Assembly (NCBI GenBank): GCA_007126865.1
Contig: SLAN01000062.1
Span: 1-9,759 of the forward strand
Origin: Spirochaetales bacterium
Lineage (GTDB): Bacteria > Spirochaetota > Spirochaetia > DSM-27196 > SKKC01
Direction: 5' to 3'
DNA length: 9,759 nucleotides
The notes beneath the pieces are model-generated. The model searched no databases, was not told the DNA's origin, and saw nothing but the letters and a program-made list of their open reading frames with translations. Below, piece by piece: positions 1-4,926 of this stretch. Positions within the stretch are counted from its first letter, which is position 1. Each line of letters opens with the position of its first letter. A program made the translations under genes and the position numbers.

Positions 1-369
1 CTCGCGTGCATCTCCCCATAAGCGCTCCAGGCCGCTGCAGTCGACCCAGAATACACCGGTGCGCGCGTTCCACGCCTCGACGTGCGGAGTAAAGGTATAG
101 AGAAGCTCGGTGATTTCCTCGATTCTTGCCTCGCTTTCCCAATCGTCGACCACCGCAGCCTGCAGCGACGGCACAACGGCAAGCGCCGTGGCGTACGGCA
201 TGCCGGCGCGAATGCCTGCACGGCGGGCTATGCGATTGAGCTCGAGCACGGGTGCCCGCGGGCGATCGTCGAGAACACGGGCGACCGGCATGTCGCGCCA
301 TTCCGGATGGGCGCGCAATAGCAGCTGCAAACGAAAAAATGGAAGCTCAATACATGCCGTCCGGAGCAC
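1..369 (-). CDS. imuB: ImuB-like Y-family DNA polymerase homologue, N-terminal part (runs off left edge)
   Basis: This is the first 123 codons of an ImuB-type protein, a Y-family polymerase relative. In other bacteria it works with ImuA and the DnaE2 polymerase in damage-induced mutagenesis, and it normally lacks polymerase catalysis itself. Visible family hallmarks are CIELPFFRLQLLLRAHPEW at residues 6-24, VLELNRIARRAGIRAGM at 41-57 and FWVDCSGLERLWG at 107-119. The first acidic metal-binding motif of active Y polymerases (a DxDAFFAS type) is replaced by IELPFFRL, as expected for ImuB. I chose the GTG at 369-367 because GAGGTG lies 4 nt before it; in-frame GTG codons a few residues upstream are also possible. 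The start lies 23 nt inside the end of imuA, so translation is probably coupled. It is probably transcribed from the LexA-controlled imuA promoter. The C-terminal three quarters is outside the window, so the clamp-binding region cannot be checked. Confidence 0.88.
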   Translation of the reverse strand, partial: MLRTACIELPFFRLQLLLRAHPEWRDMPVARVLDDRPRAPVLELNRIARRAGIRAGMPYATALAVVPSLQAAVVDDWESEARIEEITELLYTFTPHVEAWNARTGVFWVDCSGLERLWGDARE

Positions 370-1051
370 AGCACACCTCACGAACACACCAGTACGGCCG
401 GCGCCGCTTATCCTTGATTGCCGTGATGTCGAGCGTCAGTCGGCCATCAATCGGCCCGCTGTGGGAAGCACTCACGCGCACCCCCACAAGCGAGCCGAGT
501 GAAGGCTCACCTTCGGTCAATGCAACCACGGCAACGTCATGGAAACCTGCCAGTCGCAGGAGCCGTCCGAGCGAGCCCGTCGCAGGGCGTACGTCTCCGA
601 GATCGAGGACGATCAGCGCGAACGCGCCGGTACGCATGAGCGTCTCGGCAGCGCGGGCGGCCCGCTCGGCCACAATCGACGACCTGTCGTGGCGAACGTT
701 CGCCCGTACAGAAGACGTATCCGCGGGGGCGCCGCATTGTGCCGTGACCGTCACAGAGCTGCCTGCAGCTGCAAACACGACTGGAATACGATCGACAGTC
801 ACACCCCACCGCTCGAGGTCCGGTGGAAAGAACAGCGAATCGACTGCCGATACCCACGCAACGCCATTCCCACGCCGATGAGCTTCGCGCGCCAATACAG
901 CCACCGCCGAAAGTCGGGCAAAGCCGGTGACCTCAGTTAAGCGACCGCGCAGCATGTCGAGTTGCCACTCTTTCGACGCTCCGGGATCGGGACCGGAGGA
1001 GAGTCGTGATGCACGAACTATCGGAACATCGGCCGGCGGGTTACCCATCAT
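347..1051 (-). CDS. imuA: ImuA-like (RecA-fold) mutagenesis protein, SOS cassette
   Basis: The product is 234 aa. It is recognised by its place between lexA and imuB and by the ImuA-like pattern: RGRLTEVTGFARLSAVAVLA at residues 35-54, AWVSAVDSLFFPPDLERWGV at 65-84, a repeated-Ala stretch before a GAFALIVLDLGD strand, and a basic C-terminus (KDKRRRPYW). ImuA is a RecA-related accessory factor of ImuB/DnaE2 translesion synthesis. The place where RecA has its Walker A loop reads TGFARLSAV, with no GKT or GKS, so nucleotide binding by this loop is doubtful. The frame stays open back to lexA, but the region upstream of 1051 contains a promoter and a LexA-type operator, so ATG at 1051 (or the next ATG at 1048) is the likely start. 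There is no Shine-Dalgarno, and the -10 box ends 7 bp before the ATG, which suggests a leaderless message. The stop overlaps the start of imuB. Confidence 0.8.
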   Translation of the reverse strand: MMGNPPADVPIVRASRLSSGPDPGASKEWQLDMLRGRLTEVTGFARLSAVAVLAREAHRRGNGVAWVSAVDSLFFPPDLERWGVTVDRIPVVFAAAGSSVTVTAQCGAPADTSSVRANVRHDRSSIVAERAARAAETLMRTGAFALIVLDLGDVRPATGSLGRLLRLAGFHDVAVVALTEGEPSLGSLVGVRVSASHSGPIDGRLTLDITAIKDKRRRPYWCVREVCCAPDGMY

Positions 1052-1058
1052 AGTCTTG

Positions 1059-1087
1059 AATATACCAGACATTTGTCTGATATTCAA
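1059..1087 (-). promoter_or_regulatory. imuA promoter (sigma70-like)
   Basis: On the minus strand TTGAAT (1087-1082) is followed by a 17-bp spacer and TATATT (1064-1059). Only 7 bp (CAAGACT) separate the -10 box from the first ATG of imuA, so the predicted transcription start falls on or next to the A of that ATG. The spacer is filled by the LexA-type palindrome, a placement that would block RNA polymerase directly. Confidence 0.72.
1066..1079. promoter_or_regulatory. Putative LexA operator of imuA
   Basis: The plus strand reads CAGACATTTGTCTG, with perfect 6-bp inverted arms (CAGACA/TGTCTG) around a TT centre. A near-identical palindrome lies in front of lexA itself, and the match extends outward on the minus strand as ATCAGACA then ATGTC, G or T-like variation, and GGTATA. 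The two sites sit in the same position relative to their -10 boxes. That they bind LexA is inferred from the shared sequence and the genes they control. Confidence 0.8.
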
Positions 1088-1191
1088 ATAGATGCAGTAT
1101 AAACAGCGATGAGTGGTATCAGCCCGAAAGCCGCAACGCGGAGCGTGCCGCCTGCAACCTCGGTCGCCGGCGGCCCGGCGCCTGGGGCGAC

Positions 1192-1210
1192 CGCCGTCAG
1201 ACGAACGGCG
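1192..1210 (-). terminator. GC hairpin just downstream of lexA, possible attenuator or weak terminator
   Basis: A perfect 6-bp stem, CGCCGT/ACGGCG (plus-strand notation), encloses a 7-nt loop and begins about 15 bp past the lexA stop. No T-run follows on the minus strand, so it is not a classical intrinsic terminator. It may stabilise the 3' end of lexA mRNA or partly separate lexA from imuA. The rest of the 174-bp lexA-imuA gap up to the imuA promoter shows nothing I can name. Confidence 0.3.
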
Positions 1211-1225
1211 ACCTTCGACACGCAA

Positions 1226-1837
1226 CTACGTCGGTCGAATATCGGACTCCAGATAGCGCCGCACCTCCACCACGCGTCCGAGAATACGCAGCGGACCGGC
1301 CGGCACGATAACCGGATACGATCGGTTCTCCGGGTGCAGCTCCACCCGCCCGTTTCGGACCCGCAGCCGCTTCACCGTCGCCTCGTCGTCCACAAGCGCC
1401 ACCACGACCTCGCCGTTCTCCGCGTCCGGTTGCTCGCAGACAATGACGATATCGCCGGGCAGAATTCCGGCGTCGATCATGCTGTCCCCTCGTACCCGAA
1501 GGGCGAACCCCCGCCGGTCGCCGAAGTCGTGATCTACGGCTACATAGGCGTCGAGATTCTCTATCGCCTCGCTGAGCTCACCGGCCTGTACGCTTCCGAG
1601 AAGCGGAACGAATGATGCCGTCCCATTACTGCCGGGTAGGCGATATCCTCGCGAGACGCGTCCGACCTTCTCCAGCCGTCCCGACGCGACGAGCGCATCG
1701 AGATGCTCCTGGGCACTCTGCACCGCCCGGAACCCGAGCTCGCGTTGCACCTCGCGAACGGTCGGCGGCGTTCCTTCGAGTATCCGCTTGCGAACATACT
1801 CGTATACGCGCTCCCGCGTGCCCCCTTTTCTGGCCAT
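1226..1837 (-). CDS. lexA: LexA, SOS transcriptional repressor / self-cleaving serine protease
   Basis: The product is 203 aa, the normal LexA length. The N-terminal winged helix-turn-helix covers roughly residues 1-68 (TVREVQRELGF at 26-36, recognition region AVQSAQEHLDAL at 38-49). The C-terminal S24 peptidase domain has the cleavage site Ala85-Gly86 in VQAGELSEA, the catalytic serine in RGDSM (Ser119) and the catalytic lysine in ATVKRLRV (Lys156), so self-cleavage should be intact. It represses SOS genes until RecA filaments trigger cleavage. The ATG at 1837 begins 6 bp after a TATACT -10 box and has no Shine-Dalgarno, so the message should be leaderless. A palindrome in the promoter spacer implies autorepression. 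imuA and imuB follow on the same strand, and trmJ diverges on the other side. Confidence 0.96.
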   Translation of the reverse strand: MARKGGTRERVYEYVRKRILEGTPPTVREVQRELGFRAVQSAQEHLDALVASGRLEKVGRVSRGYRLPGSNGTASFVPLLGSVQAGELSEAIENLDAYVAVDHDFGDRRGFALRVRGDSMIDAGILPGDIVIVCEQPDAENGEVVVALVDDEATVKRLRVRNGRVELHPENRSYPVIVPAGPLRILGRVVEVRRYLESDIRPT

Positions 1838-1843
1838 ATCCCG

Positions 1844-1872
1844 AGTATACCCGACATATGTCTGATTTAATA
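1844..1872 (-). promoter_or_regulatory. lexA promoter
   Basis: The minus strand has TATACT (1849-1844) as -10. A poor -35, TATTAA (1872-1867), lies 17 bp upstream. The -10 box ends 6 bp before the lexA ATG, which places the expected transcription start at the first base of the gene or one base from it. The spacer contains the putative LexA operator. Confidence 0.65.
1851..1864. promoter_or_regulatory. Putative LexA operator of lexA (autoregulatory)
   Basis: The plus strand reads CCGACATATGTCTG. It is the imuA operator with one arm mismatch (CCGACA instead of CAGACA) and a TA centre. It fills the promoter spacer of lexA exactly as the other copy fills that of imuA. These are the only two copies of this palindrome I found in the window. 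Confidence 0.78.
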
Positions 1873-1933
1873 CCCGCCCGACTACCTCAGCGCCGTTCGG
1901 TCCGCCTCGCGACCATGTTTACCGATTCTGCCT

Positions 1934-1963
1934 TTTTCCGCCGATCCCGCCCCGTGCTATAGT
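1934..1963 (+). promoter_or_regulatory. trmJ promoter
   Basis: TATAGT at 1958-1963 is a good -10 box. The -35 is weak (TTTTCC or TTTCCG around 1934-1940, 17-18 bp upstream). The predicted start near 1970 leaves a leader of only about 11 nt that begins at the Shine-Dalgarno GGAG (1971-1974). The rest of the 143-bp lexA-trmJ gap holds only the divergent lexA promoter and operator. Confidence 0.5.
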
Positions 1964-1980
1964 TCTCGCCGGAGAAACGA

Positions 1981-2718
1981 GTGGCAAAGAACGACGCCCC
2001 GCGCCCGGCAGTACGCGTCGTCCTGGTGTGGCCGGATGAAAACCGGAACATCGGTGCGGTCTGCCGTGCAATGAAAACGATGGGAATCGGCGATCTGGCG
2101 ATCGTGCCCGGCGAACGAAGCTACGAGCCGGCGGAAGTGGCGATCACCGCAGTCCATGCGTTCGACATTTTCGAGCATGCACGCTTCCGCAATTCCGTTG
2201 AGGCGGCGGTTGCCGATTGTGCACTTTCGGTCGCGTACACTCGCAGGCGGGGACGAAATCGCAAGTACTCCTCGGCCACGCCGGAGGCGATCGCCGAGCG
2301 AGTCGAGCAAGGCCGGGGCGGCGGAACGACTGCGCTCGTATTCGGAAACGAGGAGCACGGGCTGACAAACGACCAAGTCGACGCCTGCCACGTTATCTGT
2401 CGAATACCGACCGCCCCCGAATGCCCGAGCCTGAACCTCGCGCAGGCGGTACAAATCGCCTGCTACACGGTTTTTCGCCGTGCTTCCACCGTATCCGGGA
2501 AGGGGTATACTCCTCTCGACGCGGTTCGCATCGACGAGCTCGCCGACGAAGTCGACGCGCTCGTTTCCATGGTCGGTTACTCAGGCGACTATGATCGACA
2601 GACCAATCGAATCTTCGCTCGTGATCTTCTCGCCCGCGCTACCCTCACCCCGGCCGAAGGCAGACGTCTCAAGGGCCTTCTTCGGAAACTGCGCTACGGC
2701 CTGCCGGGTCGGGAGTAA
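1981..2718 (+). CDS. trmJ: TrmJ-type tRNA 2'-O-methyltransferase (SPOUT family)
   Basis: The product is 245 aa, very close to the usual TrmJ length. TrmJ methylates the 2'-OH of nucleotide 32 (cytidine or uridine) in the tRNA anticodon loop using S-adenosylmethionine. The three SpoU motifs are plain: ENRNIGAVCRAMKTMG at residues 20-35, ALVFGNEEHGLTN at 118-130 and IPTAPECPSLNLAQAVQI at 142-159, the last two forming the trefoil-knot cofactor site. The C-terminal 80 residues resemble the helical dimerisation extension of TrmJ. The GTG start at 1981 is supported by GGAG 6 nt upstream and a good -10 box just before it. It diverges from lexA. Its last 50 bp overlap, tail to tail, the end of another RNA methyltransferase on the minus strand. 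The target nucleotide is inferred from family; other SpoU members are possible. Confidence 0.9.
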   Translation: MAKNDAPRPAVRVVLVWPDENRNIGAVCRAMKTMGIGDLAIVPGERSYEPAEVAITAVHAFDIFEHARFRNSVEAAVADCALSVAYTRRRGRNRKYSSATPEAIAERVEQGRGGGTTALVFGNEEHGLTNDQVDACHVICRIPTAPECPSLNLAQAVQIACYTVFRRASTVSGKGYTPLDAVRIDELADEVDALVSMVGYSGDYDRQTNRIFARDLLARATLTPAEGRRLKGLLRKLRYGLPGRE

Positions 2719-3820
2719 TGCGCTCGAGCACGTATACTGCCGGATAAACCCCGCCCGTCTCGATCACCCGCACATGCTTCATGCGCAAACCGCGCATCCT
2801 GGCAAGCACGCGCGCTACGAAATGCCGGCGCTTGCCGCCGAGGAAGACCGCACGTCCGCCCGGGCGCAGAACGTGCTCTATCCCGCGCAGAAACCGATCG
2901 TAGAGATGCTCGAAATCGGTCTTCTTTCCGAGCCTGACACCGAACGGCGGGTTGGTTATGACCGCATCGACGCTCGCCGCCGGCCACGTTTCCGCCAGAT
3001 CGCGTGCGTCCGCATGGACCACCGAAACCCTCGAATCGAAACCGGCCGCCCGCACGTTCTCCCGGGCTCCCTCCACGCACGCGATTACCTTGTCGCTGCC
3101 GGCTATTCTCGCCTGCGGATACATCTTCGCGGCCTCGAGCAGAATCGTGCCGGAGCCGCAGAACGGGTCGAGGATACACTGTGGTGCGGCGCCGAGCCGC
3201 GCAAGGCGGAGCATTCCGTAGGCAACCACGGTGCGCAGCGCCACCCGCGGTCGATAGCGCCACTCCCAGCGCTGGTCGAGACCATCACGCGTCAGCTGCA
3301 ACCCCACCGTACAAACACGGTCTCGCAGATCAACACGAACGTGGACGGTGTAGCCCTCGAGGTCGACCGACATACCGGTCTGCCGTTGAACGACCGCTCC
3401 CGCCTCCCGTTCTATGTCGACGCTGCGAAACGGGTGCGTTCCGCTGCGTTTGGAGGAGACGCGAAAGGTGTCGTCCGACGACACCGGTTCGACGGCCGTC
3501 TCCTCCACGGCGGCAAGCAGCTCCGCCATGAGATCGTCACCGGGCAGCTCGACCGTCCGCAGATGCCGCACAACGTGGTATATCGACTGCATCTCCAGCA
3601 GCGAGTCCTCGAGGTCGGCGCCGTGCGTACCGTCCGAAAGCACATCGCTCGGACACGAAGCGAGAAGCGCACCCGCGAGCCCCCACGGCTTGCGCTCGAC
3701 TGAGATCGCATCTGCGTCGGCGCGGAAATCGCGTCGGGAGCGCAGGCGCTCGCGAAGTTCGATCTCCACGATATCTTCGAGGCCCGGATTTGTCGTCAGC
3801 AGGTAGACTCCATCACCCAT
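2669..3820 (-). CDS. THUMP-domain SAM-dependent RNA methyltransferase (Trm14/TrmN or RlmL-like)
   Basis: The product is 383 aa. The N-terminal part (LLTTNPGLEDIVEIEL at residues 7-22, then about 50-175 with SVDLEGYTVHVRVDLRD) fits a ferredoxin-like plus THUMP RNA-binding module. The C-terminal Rossmann methylase has motif I DPFCGSGTILLEAA at 218-231 and the catalytic NPPFG at 290-294, the signature of N2-guanine or related RNA base methylation. The size and order match the Trm14/TrmN family, which forms m2G at position 6 of tRNA. The N-terminal half of RlmKL is less likely because there is no second methylase domain. The start at 3820 is backed by AAGGAG 6 nt upstream. I see no convincing promoter upstream. 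The tail past VYVLER (about 16 residues) is the part that overlaps trmJ. The exact substrate cannot be told from sequence. Confidence 0.87.
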   Translation of the reverse strand: MGDGVYLLTTNPGLEDIVEIELRERLRSRRDFRADADAISVERKPWGLAGALLASCPSDVLSDGTHGADLEDSLLEMQSIYHVVRHLRTVELPGDDLMAELLAAVEETAVEPVSSDDTFRVSSKRSGTHPFRSVDIEREAGAVVQRQTGMSVDLEGYTVHVRVDLRDRVCTVGLQLTRDGLDQRWEWRYRPRVALRTVVAYGMLRLARLGAAPQCILDPFCGSGTILLEAAKMYPQARIAGSDKVIACVEGARENVRAAGFDSRVSVVHADARDLAETWPAASVDAVITNPPFGVRLGKKTDFEHLYDRFLRGIEHVLRPGGRAVFLGGKRRHFVARVLARMRGLRMKHVRVIETGGVYPAVYVLERITPDPAGRSAVSEEGP

Positions 3821-3833
3821 AAGCTGCTCCTTC

Positions 3834-3862
3834 TTGTGGTAGAAGGCATGCTGCGCTACAGT
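3834..3862 (+). promoter_or_regulatory. Promoter of the thioredoxin-like gene
   Basis: TTGTGG (3834-3839), a 17-bp spacer and TACAGT (3857-3862) make a fair sigma70-like promoter. The -10 box ends 11 bp before the ATG at 3874, so the leader would be only about 4-6 nt, with no room for a normal Shine-Dalgarno. It lies in the short gap next to the start of the divergent RNA methyltransferase gene. Confidence 0.45.
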
Positions 3863-3873
3863 GTCGGATAACG

Positions 3874-4191
3874 ATGATACCCGTAGACGACATGGACGAG
3901 CTCGACGAGGCCATTAAATCCGACAAAGGGGTAATGATGTTTCTCTGGCGGAAGGAGTGCGAGGACTGCCCCGAGCTCGGTAGAAAGCTCGCCCGTCTCG
4001 CGCGCAAGTATCCGCCTCTCTTCGCATTCTCGTTGCTGCTCGACGAGCACCCCACCGCCGCCGCACGATTCGGCGTCTTCAATCCCCCGGCCGTGGTCGT
4101 ATACGCCGGGCACAAAATGGTCATGAAACAGGTCGAACGCATTGACCTGCAGGCTCTCGCCCGGTATCTGGACAAATTGTATACCTACTGA
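3874..4191 (+). CDS. Small thioredoxin-fold protein with CEDC motif
   Basis: The product is 105 aa, the length of a single thioredoxin domain. A redox pair CEDC lies at residues 29-32 after the strand VMMFLWRKE, and the following helix PELGRKLARLARKYP fits a thioredoxin alpha-2. FNPPAVVVY at 69-77 gives the conserved cis-proline (Pro72) and the strand after it. There is no signal peptide, so a cytoplasmic thiol-disulfide role is likely. CEDC differs from the thioredoxin CGPC, so partner and redox potential are unknown. The YpdA-like flavoprotein at 7199-8254 could be related in function, but nothing here shows it. The start is the first ATG after the promoter; no Shine-Dalgarno is visible. 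A hairpin terminator may follow. A bacilliredoxin-like protein is an alternative reading. Confidence 0.8.
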   Translation: MIPVDDMDELDEAIKSDKGVMMFLWRKECEDCPELGRKLARLARKYPPLFAFSLLLDEHPTAAARFGVFNPPAVVVYAGHKMVMKQVERIDLQALARYLDKLYTY

Positions 4192-4223
4192 CAGCGGACG
4201 CGCCGGAACAGCCGGCCTGCCGG

Positions 4224-4243
4224 AGACCGGTCACCCCGGTTTT
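4224..4243 (+). terminator. Possible intrinsic terminator after the thioredoxin-like gene
   Basis: ACCGG (4226-4230), a 5-nt loop TCACC and CCGGT (4236-4240) are followed by TTT. The stem extends by weaker A-T/G-T pairs on both sides. It lies 35 bp past the stop codon at 4191 and partly inside the last codons of hisI, which ends from the other side. The T-run is short, so efficiency is doubtful. Confidence 0.4.
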
Positions 4244-4926
4244 CCATACACTCGATTCGGATCGAATACCCGTTCCTTTAATCGCCACTCCAGCTCGATC
4301 TCTCCGCCTCCGGTGCGCTTGACCCGCCGATAGAAGCAACTGCGGAATCCGGTGTGGCACGCGGCCCCGCCGACCTGCTCGACGCGCAGCCAGAGCGCAT
4401 CCTGATCGCAGTCGACCAGCAATTCGCGCACCTTCTGCACGTTCCCGCTCGTCTCTCCCTTGCGCCAGAGGCGGCCGCGCGAACGACTGTAGTACACAGC
4501 CTCACCGCCGGCGAGCGTACGATGGACCGCTTCTCGGTTCATCCACGCCTGCATAAGCGCCTCACCGGTTTCGGCGTCGGTGACGAACACCGGCAGCAGC
4601 CCGTCGATGTTGAATTGCGGATCGAACCGGTCGCCCGTCTCGCGCCGGGATTCCACGCCCGACTCGCGCCGGGATTCCGAGTCCGGCGAGCTGTCGCCGC
4701 CCGGCGGACGTTCGCTGCCGGTAGGGCCCTCGCCCGGCGACTGGCTATCGTCCGGCGAGCGGCCGCCCTCGCCCGGCGTGCCCCGGGGGTCCGTTCGGCC
4801 GTCGCCGGACGCACTCTCGCCTCCGGCTGCCGGACGTTCGAAACCGCCCGGCGCACCTTCGTCGCCGGCCGACGAACGCCCACCGCCGGCTCGAGCCGCG
4901 CTTCCACCGGTCCGGGAACTACCCAT
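4231..4926 (-). CDS. hisI: HisI, phosphoribosyl-AMP cyclohydrolase with long disordered N-terminus
   Basis: The product is 231 aa. Residues 101-231 are a complete phosphoribosyl-AMP cyclohydrolase, which opens the purine ring of PR-AMP in the third step of histidine synthesis. The core reads [20 protein letters not shown], then [16 protein letters not shown] and [15 protein letters not shown], with the cysteine and aspartate metal ligands present. No HisE domain follows. Residues 1-100 are low-complexity Gly/Ser/Glu/Arg/Pro with no hydrophobic core, including an 8-residue repeat ([16 protein letters not shown]). The ATG at 4926 is chosen because AAGGAG lies 8 nt upstream and its A is the last base of the glnS stop (TGATG). 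An earlier in-frame GTG at 4959 lacks such support. Translation is presumably coupled to glnS. No other his gene is in the window. A later start that omits the tail cannot be wholly excluded. Confidence 0.92.
   Translation of the reverse strand: MGSSRTGGSAARAGGGRSSAGDEGAPGGFERPAAGGESASGDGRTDPRGTPGEGGRSPDDSQSPGEGPTGSERPPGGDSSPDSESRRESGVESRRETGDRFDPQFNIDGLLPVFVTDAETGEALMQAWMNREAVHRTLAGGEAVYYSRSRGRLWRKGETSGNVQKVRELLVDCDQDALWLRVEQVGGAACHTGFRSCFYRRVKRTGGGEIELEWRLKERVFDPNRVYGKPG
4639..4678 (-). repeat. 24-bp tandem repeat in the hisI linker
   Basis: The 16-mer CTCGCGCCGGGATTCC occurs at 4639-4654 and again at 4663-4678 (plus-strand notation), a period of 24 bp or eight codons. It encodes the ESRRE(S/T)G repeat just before the catalytic domain. 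The whole low-complexity stretch from about 4630 to 4925 also contains many scattered GCCGG and GGCGAG words. Confidence 0.75.

Noticed and set aside
1052..1225. N-terminal extension of imuA back to a TTG just after lexA
   Set aside because: This part contains the promoter and palindrome shared with lexA, and its translation is Arg/Gly-rich and unlike ImuA. The ATG at 1051 is better.
2480..3703. A long open frame (407 codons) on the plus strand
   Set aside because: It is the complement of the THUMP RNA methyltransferase, which has clear motifs and a Shine-Dalgarno. The plus-strand translation is Arg/His-rich with no recognisable domain.
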